Source: Leptodontidium sp. MPI-SDFR-AT-0119
Lineage: Eukaryota > Ascomycota > Leotiomycetes > Helotiales > Leptodontidiaceae
DNA: 64,000 nucleotides
Direction of reading: 5' to 3'
Assembly: GCA_020726505.1 (NCBI GenBank)
Contig: JAHLEZ010000003.1
Span: 1,488,001 to 1,552,000 of the forward strand
Made by a program: the position numbers and the translations under genes. Positions 24,958 to 36,294 of this stretch are shown piece by piece; the first letter of the stretch is position 1, and every line of letters starts with the position of its first letter. The notes below the pieces were generated by a model. That model searched no databases, was not told where the DNA came from, and was given only the letters and a program-made list of their open reading frames with translations.

Positions 24958-27900
24958 GACAACTCCACCTCACCTCACCTCTATCCATACCTGAGGTTGC
25001 ACAAATAACAAAAGTGTAGAAGCCATCCCTTCATGAAATGCCACAACAATCCAATCCACCGTCCCTTCCATCTATCTCCTCACTCAGGGAGCGAAGACAG
25101 AAGACCGTGGATCCGGCTGCTGCAAGTTTCAAGAATAAGAAGATCGGGGGCAGCAAGGGTAAATTCCCAGGAACAACACTGTGCTCCTCTTCCATCATCC
25201 AGCAAGGACCACCGAGTACTCTGGAAATGTCGAGGTTGGACCTCATGCTTGGTCGCCCAAAGAAATAATACTTGTGATGACTTCTACTGAATGCTCCTCG
25301 AACTGATATCCCGATAATACGTACGACTTTGCAAAAACACATTTGCACTTTTAATTGACTCGAGAAACGTTACACATAACTGTCCCTACCACACTAGCTA
25401 GTAAAGTCCCTACTTCGTCCAACCAGCTGACAGCAATTGATTTGCCGCCGTCGAGATGTACTCATCATCATCATCGTTCTCGATGGGGTCAGAAGCTTTT
25501 CAAGTCAAATAACAGTCGTCGTCGCTTGAGTCCCCGAGGAGTACCGAATATGGAAATATTCGTATCAATAGATTGAGCGGAAGCTTGCCATGTCACGAAC
25601 TTCAGACGAGACTTCTGTTGCTAGTCCTGGAACGGCCTAGCGAATTCTAGGCGAATTTCCTGCGCAACCTGGAACCTTCAGACTTTCCTTCCAGCCCTTT
25701 CAAGCCCTCTCTTGCACACCATCGAATCTAATCTTGAATGAAATGGAAGTGTAAGCAAACGCTTTTGTCGTCTCTATCATCACAGCAATTGATATCCCAT
25801 AATCATTAATCTAGCTCGAACACAAATCTACTATTTACGCTGAGGCGCTTACGAACACAACGCCGGATATGGTGCAAACCTCGAAACGCCGGAGCGGGGA
25901 ATTGAGACGTAAGTTATCCAATGAACGCACCAGAGTGCTTCAAAGCTTTAGCAATACGGATTGCATTTCTTCTTCACAGGTATTTCCTTGCCATGTTGAG
26001 ATTGGACGTGCGATGGTGTTCAAGCAGCTGGAGGCACACGTCCAGCATTTCTGGGATTCGTTCGAAGATCAAGATGAATGACCGCATGATCGGACAGCCA
26101 GTAAAGTTACATGGTACCTCCTTCCAGCGTCAAAGAATTTGGGTTATCTGGGTAGTGATACGGTACTGTTGGTGTCAAACCCAGCCTTTCCTTCCCCCCT
26201 TCGAATTCTGTGCATTAAAAATTCTTACCCAAAGGTGTTTGGGGATGTTCAATAAACATCAAGTATCATTGAGTTTTCCCAGAACGTCAAACTTTTCCTC
26301 AAACCTTATACTCTGTAAATAATTCCCTCCACTTCAAGGAAGTATCACTGCAATTTCCCGTATTATGTTGATCGGTGGTCTGAGGTATTAGGTTCCCAAG
26401 AGCCATTTCTAGACTATTCCTATTTACTGTAGTCGTTAAGGAGCGGTCAATTCAGCATCCGCTTACATTCGTGATACTCAAATACTTCAACAGTCTCCAG
26501 CACAATATTTTTTTCGGATCATGTCTCGTGAGAAGAAAAAAATCCACATTCAAATCTCGTTGTACGGTTTAGTAGACGCTACAAGCGTGTTTCTCCGTCT
26601 CCACACCTAGTGACCTAGCACATCGCCTTTGGAGCATCATGCGAGATGTGTAACGTCATAGTCCAGTCATGAAGTCACCATAACACTTCCACGGTCTACG
26701 TAGGCTGAAAAGTCTGATACTTTCGGTTTACTGTACTACGCGCAGTTTCATATCCTCGGGTATTACCCAATTTTGATCTCATTGACATCGGATTTGATTC
26801 TCTTTGATGCTTTTGTCGTATATTGAAATGTGTCGTTTCGTGTTTTGAGACCATCAAATGCTCACTTACGCATTCTTCACTTCACATTTACAGATGTCTC
26901 TTCCCAGTTGGTACCTCGTCCGATTTAAGGCGTTTGTGCTATTTAATATAAATTATCATGCCAATATGCCAATTTGTGACCACGCAAGTCCGCAAATGCA
27001 GCCACTTTGGTCCTACTGGTGTGCTCATTGTCCTGGAGCACAGACAAAAAGCGTCATGAGATACTTGCAGCACTTTTAAAACCCAAACTTTGCCTAATTT
27101 CGAGCATTGGCAAAGCTCACTCAATTGTGCTGCTCCCCATTGAACGTATCAAGGTAGCAAAAGACTTTGTGTTGACTTTGACCAGACCAGCGATTACTCA
27201 CTCATGGGTAATGCGGGAGGTATCTCCATAATAGATAAAGGATGCCTGGGGCATCTGATACTGTCACTGACTATTTTCCCACGGCGAAAGGATACGTCAT
27301 GAGGTTAAGCTTTGAGCGGAAGTCCAATAGTGGAGGGCGGCAAGTTTCACGCCCTTCCTATTGGCTGTCCAGACACCAATGATGGCAATGAGATTCTTCA
27401 AGGTGTCAACCACTCGAAGGAACAATTCGAAACTGATTTGGCGTTCTATTTACAAGATTACTGGGCCTGTATTTATAGTATCAATCGCTGTGGCCTTTGT
27501 TGCTGAAGTAATTGATAGCCATGGCACCTTTCTTGATTGCCGACCTGGAGCAGCCTTCACGGCGACTGAGAGTGTACGAAAGCAATTTACTGTCATTCGC
27601 GAAAGAAAAGTTTTTTTTTGAAATTGAAAACCAGATATCAGTCGAAAACGGGATTTGAAACTCTGATACCTGTCATACAAGTCAAGTCAAATCGATACAA
27701 TCAGTCCAGATTGTTACCCGCCTCGCTTACATGGTTACATGCATCACGAAAGCGATGATCCTGCCGCCTTTCAGTTACTCGACGATAAGTTTCTGTGTAG
27801 CTCACCTACTCATGATGCCCATATCACCTTCTTGAACGGCTGAATAAGCCCCCTCCTCTTATCGTAAACATTCTTCAGAAGTGCCGAGATAGATGTATCC

Positions 27901-28300
27901 TGGTACTAACTACCATTTTGGGAACTTCCAGTGGCTGCACACTGCGAGGATCGAACGACTTGTCATCTTTCGATAGCATCCCGAACTATATACTGGGTAA
28001 AATGTATCTCAATTTTGCATTCCAGGCCTTTTTCTGCTTCTTCGAATGGTTCCTTTCGGTAATATATCAACCTTGACTTATCTTGACCCATGGTGCTAGC
28101 CGACGGCATCGTCTTGACTAGGTTACATTCAGTGTTGATGTCATCGAAGATAAAGCAGTACATGTGCATGAGCAAGGTCCATTTTTGGGGTTTGGGAAAA
28201 TATATCTCTGGGAATTAGCATATCATAAAACTCACTACTTGAGCTTTTCATCCGAAGACTCAGAACTCTCCTAAACGCGAATTTATTTTTAGGACCCAGC

Positions 28301-30755
28301 ATGTCAACAGAAACGATTGCTTCGATATTGCCCGAAGGGGCGGGTTATGGTGTTGTGGTGGGCATTGGGTATGTTTTGGTGCCATATTTTGAAAGAACAC
28401 CCCATCCCATCAAATACCGCATGTGAGAAACCCAGGTCGTAATTCTGACTCGTGGATAGTTCTTCTTCGCCTTGTTGATGGCAGGGATCACCTATATCCA
28501 GGTAAGTAATTCTACCCTTGACGTCGTCCCGGAACTGATGATATCTGATATAATCGTTACACCAAATACTCCACCAAAGAAAATGAGGAGTTCAATACGG
28601 CAAGTCGAAGTGTCAAGTCCGGTTTGATAGCAGCAGGCATTGTTTCGGCTTGGACTTGGGCGGACACTTTTGCAGAGCAGTACCGTAGCCTATCCATATG
28701 GAATAGCTGGTCCTTTTGGGTATGTACCGCTGGTTGTCGTTCCAGCCACACTTGCCAATATCTCCCTAGTGTTCGACCTGTCTTAATATTTACTCGACTT
28801 ACAGTTAATTTGTATACTAGATGCTGCTGGAGCTACGGTACAGATCTTCATGTTCGCTGTTCTGGCTTGCAAGGTCAAGCAGAATGCACCAAGATGCCAC
28901 AACTTCCTCGAGATCATCCACCGTCGCTATGGACGAGCCACGCATGTTGTGTTCATCTTCTTCGCGCTGCTTACGAATATCCTGGCGGCGAGCCGATTTC
29001 TACTGGGTGGCAGTGCGGTTGTCACTGCACTGACTGGCACGAACGTCTACACTGCGATATTCTTGATCCCACTTGGCGTCTGTGTCTATGTTGTGTTGGG
29101 CGGCCTCAGGGCAACTTTTCTCTATGAGCAAATATTTTGTCTGACAATGGAAGAGCTCTGCTGACCCCCAGTAGTTGATTATACACATACGCTCATTGTG
29201 TTGATCATTATCTTATATTTCATGTTCTCGGTGTCCACATCGAACGCACTCATCGGATCGCCAACAGCTATGTTCGAGCTTCTGGCTGAAGCATCAAAGG
29301 CACGACCAGTGGCTGGCAACTAAGATAGTTCTTGTCTCGCCCTCAAGTCAAACTTTGGTCTTGTATTCGGAGTTATCTAGCTCTGTTCTGGAATGGGAAC
29401 TGTTTTCCTTGGTCAGGGATACTGGCAAAGGGCTATCTATTGCTAGCCGACCAAAAACTGCCGTACGGGCATACATCATGGGAGGAATAGCTCGGTTTGC
29501 GATTCCATTCGGATTTGTAAGTGTTCTGCTATTTTTGGACTTTGAACCCCCAGGGTTCTCGGACTTACAACATACAGGCTACTACTCTGGGACTCGCAGC
29601 TGTTGCTCTGACGAGTAACCAAGCATATCCAACCTACCCTAGCGACATGACCGCGTCTCAGGTATCTTCAGGATTATCTGCACCCTTAGCAGCTATCGAT
29701 CTACTAGGAAATCATGGTGCTGTCGCTCGCCTCCTCACCCTCTTCATGGCGGTCACTTCGTTAAGTTCTGTCGAACTCATTGTTGTTTTCTTAGTCTTCA
29801 CATTTGACGTTTATAAAATGTACATGAATCCATTCGTAACTCCAAAGCAGTTGATCAGAGTCTCCCACATCATAATCTTCATCTTTGGTATAGTCATGGC
29901 TGGGGTTGCATGTATCTGGAACGCGATTGGGATTGACTTGGGCTGGCTGTTCCTCACAATGGGACTACTGATCGGCGGAGCCGTATTTCCTGCTGCACTT
30001 ACAGTCTGCTGGAAAAAGCGATCCAGGAATGGTGCTCTTTCCGGAGCATTGGGAGGACTCTCTGCTGGGCTTACAGCTTAGCTTACCACCACCAAAGCCT
30101 TGTATAGAGAATTGACGATCACAACCACTGGATCTTCTTACCCTACTTTGGCAGGAAATCTAGCAGGCGTTCTCACAGGATTGATTCTCACTCTTGTGAT
30201 TTCTTGATTAAACCGGATGGTTTTGGTTGGGAAGTCACACGCAGCATCAATGCTCCAACGGCAGAAGGTATAACGCCGAAGGAGCCATCCGGCAGTGAGC
30301 AAAGCCCACCAAATGGAGCCCTAAGATCCCGACAAGCATATTTCGTCTCCTGGGAAAACCACCGCCGCTAGCAGCTCGTCACATACTGGGCAAGACGCCT
30401 CGCAGCCAATTGAGAAAGAAGTGAAAGGGAAGCACTCGAAAACGAAGCTATCATGGAAGATCCAGCCCTCCTACGGGGCGCTTTCAAATTCGCGGCCATC
30501 TCGTCAATAATCCTTACACTTCTCATGGACTTCGTAATTCCGATCCCCATGTTCTTGAGCCACTATAAATTCTCGAAAGGATTTTTCATAAGGTGGGTTA
30601 TGACCAGTTGCATCTGGGTGTTTTGCTCGTTGGTGATCTGTACTTTGTTACCTATTTGGGAGGCAAAGGGGCTCTTTGTGGATTTCTGGAGGGAATTAGT
30701 TGATGAAAGTGGGAAAGAAAGGGGGTCATGGCCAGTGATTCTTGATGATTCTTGA
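28301..30755 (+). pseudogene. Decayed DUR3-type urea/sodium solute symporter
   Basis: Fragments in order cover most of a sodium:solute symporter of the Dur3 urea/polyamine permease group: an N-terminus GAGYGVVVGIG; EEFNTASRSVKSGLIAAGIV; LGGSAVVTALTGTNVYTAIF; SSVELIVVFLVFTFDVYKMY; and a C-terminal IPMFLSHYKFSKGFF. The reading frame is broken many times. A splice acceptor near 28,555 is lost (AAT in place of AG). A frameshift lies at about 28,660-28,665. Nonsense codons lie at 29,321 and 29,378. A frameshift lies near 29,441, TAG replaces an expected Trp codon at 30,079, and there are further stops and a shift between 30,205 and 30,415. An intact copy would span about 680 residues of membrane helices at the plasma membrane. 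It sits in a gene-poor, AT-rich stretch, consistent with neglect or mutational decay. Confidence 0.85.
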
Positions 30756-31550
30756 ATAAGGATTATGGCATTGTAAGTGCCTTGCATTTGGGGAAAGATG
30801 ATTCAGGGCAATGTGGTGTTGTAGTGTCGAAAGAGAGTCCGAATACGGAGCCCTATGAAAGACGGGAATGGCACCTTCCTCATTCCGTTGAAAGCCGAAC
30901 AGGACAATTCATGTGTATGCATACTACGTTAGATGCTCTGGGTAACGGCAAGGGCAAGAATATGCCTATCGACCGAAGTGAAGTCATATTCACGGAACTA
31001 ATAGTGTACAAGAGTTTCAAATCAAAATCAAAATCATGATAGGCAATGACATTGATTTCAATTTAAGGAATATAGGTTGCCACCTGCTAGAAATGCTGTG
31101 TTTTGCGTGAATAGAGATAAGTATTTCAAGTATTTCAAGTATTTAATCATCAATACACTACACACCACAGAACACATAGCAATGGAACCGCAGTGTGAGT
31201 AATCATCAGTCTGAAATAAATCTCTCCACCATATCTTCTGGGCGTGAGTTCCAATCTTGATCGAAGAGTTCCCATCGTTCTCCGTTCCTGCTTTGCCAAA
31301 TTGAGGGAAAGAGTGACCAAAACAACACCGAATTGGGCTGAAATTTGCAATTAGGTTTTCTGAAATTCACCTGAAGCACGTTCTTCGAGACCCCTTTCTT
31401 CCAACTTCAGCTGCCTAAGAGTCTCATTCACTTGCGTTCTCATGACGTCTTGCCTTGATAGGCACGTGGTCTCGTCTAACGTGTGCACATAAATAGAGGA
31501 GGACCTCGCGTCAACACGCCACAGAACATCAACAACCGCAACAACAAAAT
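30756..31550. other. Intergenic upstream of the orphan Ser/Gly-rich gene
   Basis: The stretch is AT-rich. It includes a threefold GTATTTCAA-type repeat near 31,120-31,145 and an untranslated leader just before the ATG. No gene was seen. Confidence 0.5.
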
Positions 31551-34500
31551 ATGGCAGCACCTCGCTCCATCATAACTGCCAGTGGCAAGTACGTATCCCC
31601 ATGACCTATTGCTTAAAGAAGCATCTCTTCTGCGTTACGCTCGTCCTAACAGGTATTTCTTTAGGACGTTACCGGACCATCCCGATTACGACGAGAATGT
31701 GTTCAGAGCAGTTGAAGCGGAGTGGCTGGTGCATGCTGCTCAAGAACAGTTCTGCGCAAGATGGGTGACGACCACGAGCATTGGAGGGAAAACGACCGTT
31801 CATCTTCAAAAGGATGACGGCCGAGGTCATTCGAGGAGAGCTAACCAAACAGCGGAAACAGGAGGCTATCACAGGTTGAATGCTCTGAATGGTCAACCTA
31901 GCATTCTTATCTTGACAGTCCAGGACAGTAAGTCACTCTGAGCGCGCCAATTAAGTGGAAGTTCTCGTAGCATGTCGAACACCTTTCAAAACTGTGGCTG
32001 AGGAGCGGGTTCTATTGATTTCCCATGGCCATTTTGCTGACTTCGCCTTGCAGTGGCCGAAGCCGTCTACCGGCATTACCTTGCTCGCGATCCAGAAGAG
32101 GAGAATACCCAGAAGATATTCAATCGGCGCTTCAGAGCCAAATATGAGGGTACCCGTGAGGAGGATCTCAACTGGATCATTCAAAAGATCAAACTTCGAA
32201 CCAAGGAGGCCGCTCAAGGGGTTCTTGCACCATACATCGCTCCACCATCCACCTTCAGTCGGACTATAAACACCGCTCCTGCTCATTATGCTGTCCAATC
32301 TGGAAGTAACTCTCGAGCCTCTGTCAGCCAAGCAGCCCCAGCTACTCCCCAAAGCCGCCGCACACCCCCAACATCCACTACTCGTCATGCCTCCACAACT
32401 CCTCAATATGCTTTTCAGCAGCCCAATGACCCGCGAGTTACTGCTAATGGATTCTCACAAATAACTCCATCGCAAAGCCAACGTTCAGCCACAGCTGTAA
32501 CGCCAGTCTCTTCCATCACCGGCACCCCAGCCAGAACTGTACCTGCTGATGACAATAGAGGCTCACTCAGCGAATCCAAAAAGAGAGGTACTACCCTTTC
32601 AATGGATTTCAGCGAAAGACTACCAAGCCGCCCTCGAATCAGCGAGTCCGAACCAATCCTGTCCGATTACACCCCTACTCCACCAGCTCGCCATGCTTCA
32701 ACAGCATTACGCTCTGCTAACCGCAGTGCTAGTAGCACAACTCCAACACCCTATAAATCATCCACTACCTCTAGTTACAGTGGTATGAGAGGAGACAGTA
32801 ATGGCAACAAGGTTTTGGAGTCTAGATCGACCGGAACTAGACCTCGGATTGTGTCTGGACCTGCTGCTGCGTCTTCGAGCACGAGAGCTGGCAAGGGTTC
32901 TACTTCGGGACGCACAGGAAGCTCAAACAGTTCAGTTAACTCTGTTGCTAGAAATGGTCATATTATTGACCTTACTGACGAGGGTGACGAATGGTCTGGA
33001 ATCTCGTCGTTAATGATTGGTACGAGCAATGGACCAGGAATAGCCGCCATCAATACAAATAAAACCTTGGGTGGTGTAAATAGAACCAAGGCGGATGCAG
33101 GTAGTGGCCGTAGGGGACAGCCGACGTTACACGGTGGCAAGCAAATCCGCACAGAACTTACTGGAAAATCTGGAGACTTGTCGGCAAGCATTACCAAGGG
33201 TTTAAACGCACAGGGCAGTGGTTCCGATGGGCTGAAGGGATCTCCGGTCAATGGATCGTCAAAGGCTAGGAAGCACGATGCATTCTCCAGAAGCCTAACA
33301 TGTTCACCTACGAAAGTCGAGAAGGGGCCTAGCAAGGGTAGTGGTGTAGTTATGGGAGGTTCGCCAATGAAGGTCAACAAGAGATACGAAGGCGGTACAG
33401 CAAAGCCCGGAGATTCGTCCACGACATTTGTTAAGGCTACAGGAAATGGAGGCCGCAGTGGACTTGGTGCTCCAGGATTTACGATCTCCAAGGATGGCAA
33501 GACACCATCGACACCTCAAGAGCCACATCCCAGCTCAACCAACGGACCAAATCCTGGATCAAGCGGATTCGCGACGCCGGGAGGTGGTCCTCGCAATGTC
33601 TATGCCTCCGGTGCTCCTCCAGGACTGGACTTCAGGAAGAGAGACACACCCAATAGGAGATATGAGAATAAGCCCGTCGATTCCACTGCACATATGTACA
33701 ATGCTGCACCCGACCCCGAGAAATACTCTGATGAATGGCAGAACAGACGACTTGCGCTCGGCGTTTCTATCGGGTTGGCGAAAGATCCAGATACATCGAC
33801 TCCACCTGTCAGTAAGACACAGGCAGCTGGATCCACAGGATGTGTGGGCGGACAATCATCTTCCTCAGCAAGCAAGCCTCGACCAGTTGAACCCGCCGGA
33901 CTGATAGGGGTTCTCACTACAATCACAAACTGGCCATCTGGAAACCTCAGCTCAAAGACTGCAGCAAATTTGAGTACTCCAGCTCGCAATGGAATGGGTG
34001 GCGAGATGGGCTCCAGCCATAGTCTAGGTATGAAGACGCCTACGATGGACTCCGGCACTGGAAATTCCAATGCCCTGAGATCTGCTGCCTCCAACAACAA
34101 TGCCACCAAGGCACCTCCGACTGGACCTTCTGGGTACAGAACATCTAGCGTCGACTACCGCAATAGTTCGGTCCCAGTTGTTGGAAATAGCAACGGTAGG
34201 AAATGGGACAGTCCTACCAAACCTACTGAACCCGGCTCCTCTGTCAACAATACAGCTCCAACCGAAGCTCGCAATTCCTCTGGGTCTAGCCGAAATTCAA
34301 GTGGCAAAATTGGTGATACTCCTCCTAAGGGACCCACTGCTTGGAAGAATGGTGCTGCTCCCCCAACAGGCCCCAGAGGCTTCCGTCCCCGTTCTCCTCC
34401 CTTTAGCGACAGTTACAGACCTAAATACGCCGAATCAGATGGTTCTCGTGTGTATGGTCGATACGATGAGGCCACTCGACCTAATCACCGTTCAAGTTCT

Positions 34501-34668
34501 GGTGGGTATGATTCTCGTTCTGGTCACCATTCAAGCTCTGTCGGGTATGGTTCTCGTTCTGATCAACGAGCTGACCCTCGCTCTGGTCAACAGAGTCCTC
34601 CTTACTTTGATTCTCGCTCTCGTCATGGTTATGGTGATCGCCACTACGATTCTCGTTACAGACACTAA
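31551..34668 (+). CDS. Orphan 975-residue Ser/Gly/Thr-rich protein with conserved-looking head
   Basis: Three exons with introns at 31589-31652 and 31928-32053 give 975 residues. The head (residues 14-165) is well folded in appearance: YFFRTLPDHPDYDENVFRAV at the start, a basic stretch HLQKDDGRGHSRRANQ, then a helical part with KIFNRRFRAKYEGTREEDLN. The remaining 800 residues are low complexity, rich in Ser, Gly, Thr, Pro and Asn and basic overall. The tail carries repeated (Y/F)-D/G-SRS units, as in GGYDSRSG, GYGSRSDQ and YFDSRSRHGYG, resembling RNA-binding or condensate-forming tails. No known domain was recognised. Nuclear or RNA-related function is speculation. The gene converges on the mitochondrial protein gene (269 bases between stops). 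The first exon is only 38 bases, so the start is less sure than the rest. Confidence 0.7.
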
Positions 34669-34937
34669 CTAAAAGCTTTTAGCTTCTTCTTACGACATTG
34701 AAAATGGGAACGAAGAGTGCGCTGCATTGGCTTGGCTCGGATGGCAGGGCTGCATGAGAGGTCTTTGCGTACTGTACATTGATTACATTGGCTGGATAAT
34801 TGGCTTCACTAACAAGGTTTTTTTTAACCATCCCAAAAGCGTTGAGCACCCACACAAATATTTACAAACGAAAATGAACTTGCAAAACATGAGCGCTTTT
34901 CCATTACATATCGTACAATGCCAGTGACTCCACTAAT

Positions 34938-36294
34938 TCACTTCTTCGACTCCTTCGCTTCATTCTTCGCGCTGTCAGCCAGCTTCTCTAGTTCATTTGT
35001 CTTCTTAGTAAGGACATCTTGAACATCCTTAAAAGCCTCCTTCAAGATTTTCTCTGCCTCGTCACCTCTAGTCTTGGCGACTTCTTGCAGCTTCATCAAC
35101 TTAGGCAGGATCTGATCTCCTCCGGGGATCATCTTGGCGTATTGCTCGATATTCTTCCCGAATCCGCTCTGCTTGGCCTTCTCTCCAGCCTGCTTGACAC
35201 AATCCTGCAAGCTTTCGATATTGCCAGATGAGACCGCGTCCTTGACCTTCGCGAATATCTCACTGACATTTCCCTGCTTCAAGGCATCGGCATTCTTCTC
35301 AACCAGCTCCTTGACTTCGGGGCTTTTGTCGAGATATGGCTTGGCTTGCTCAAGACCCTTTATCCAAGCCTCATCTCCCATCTGTTTGACCTTTTCAGTC
35401 TTCTCCTCAATCAATTTCTTGACTTTCTTGATTGTCTCTACAGAGACGCCACCCTTAATGACATCCTTGATCTGCTGATATGTCTGATCCAACTCCTTCT
35501 TTGCCTCTGGACCATAAGAATCAGCCATCCCCCTCAGCTGATCCAGTCCACCTCCAACCTTCTCCTTCAGCTCAGGATGTTCGTCGATTATCTCGCCGGC
35601 AGAATCCTTCGCCAGCTCTCCCAATTGGCTCATTGTCTTCTCCAGAATAGCCCACCCCTTGACAGCGGTCTCCATGCTCATCCCTGGCTTTGTAGCCTCC
35701 TTCAACTCCTTGTAAGCATTGTTGACGATCTTGTCAACTTCCTCGCCATGTTTGGCTTGTACCTTGTCGAGATCATTGAATGCGGAATCGACGTATGGTT
35801 TTGCACCGGGGATGAAGGCTGCATATTGGGTTGTGGTGGAACGGAGCCATTTCAAAGCTTCGTTTGGTTCAGGTGCGGCGTCTTGGATGCCCTGAGTGAG
35901 TTTTTGAAGTTGCGCTTTGCTGGATGAGGCGGCGTTGACAATAGTCTTGGCTCCTGGATACGTGATACATTAGCAATGGTGCAATTCAAAGTCTCAAAGC
36001 CTAATATTATGACATTGAGATATTCACTCGCTCTCTGAACGAACCCGAGAAGTGGTAATATCCGTATCCAGCCTGTTTATTATTAGATGGGCGTCAATTG
36101 GCAAGAATAACGGGCGACGAGAAACGTACCAAGAAGACCAATCCACCTCCAGCCAATCCTCCAACGAGACCTGAAGATCCCCCAGCTTTCGCAGCTTGTT
36201 GATTTACACTCTGAAAGCGAACTAGACGGGAAGCACGCAGCGGGGTGTGAGCTGAGCGAGCAGCTGCTCTGGCGGCGGTTCTTGAAGTAAACAT
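34938..36294 (-). CDS. Predicted mitochondrial membrane protein with long amphipathic helices
   Basis: Three exons with introns at 35954-36044 and 36073-36129 encode 402 residues; the middle exon is only 28 bases. The N-terminus has many Arg, Ala and Ser with no acidic residue (SRTAARAAARSAHTPLRASR), as in mitochondrial presequences. A glycine-rich membrane segment GLVGGLAGGGLVFL follows near residues 42-55, then AGYGYYHFSG. The rest is Lys/Glu-rich helix with few aromatic residues. Residues 107-155 and 335-380 are related to each other: QYAAFIPGAKPY against QYAKMIPGGDQI, then GEEVDKIVNNAYKEL against GDEAEKILKEAFKDV. No named family was recognised; inner-membrane anchoring with the helical part on one side is inferred. 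It could act as a scaffold or stress protein. Confidence 0.75.

Larger units (their letters stand above)
22321..28300. other. Gene desert, 6 kb, microsatellite-rich left half and AT-rich right half
   Basis: No gene could be supported. The first 2.7 kb upstream of MED15 is dense with short tandem repeats (listed separately) and G/C-rich low-complexity frames. From about 25.4 kb the DNA becomes AT-rich, with only short frames. One 70-codon frame at 25,869-26,081 starts well but crosses a perfect intron-like GTAAGT..CAG segment (25,909-25,980); splicing it would give a very short peptide. The region may contain the long MED15 promoter and leader plus decayed DNA. Confidence 0.5.

Noticed and set aside
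25869..26081. 70-codon frame MVQTSKRR...
   Set aside because: It reads through a perfect intron-like segment, and splicing that segment leaves only about 20 codons; too weak to call.
27931..27975. tRNA-like T-arm (GTTCGATCC) on the minus strand
   Set aside because: The flanking stem does not pair and no D-arm, anticodon arm or acceptor stem can be built around it.
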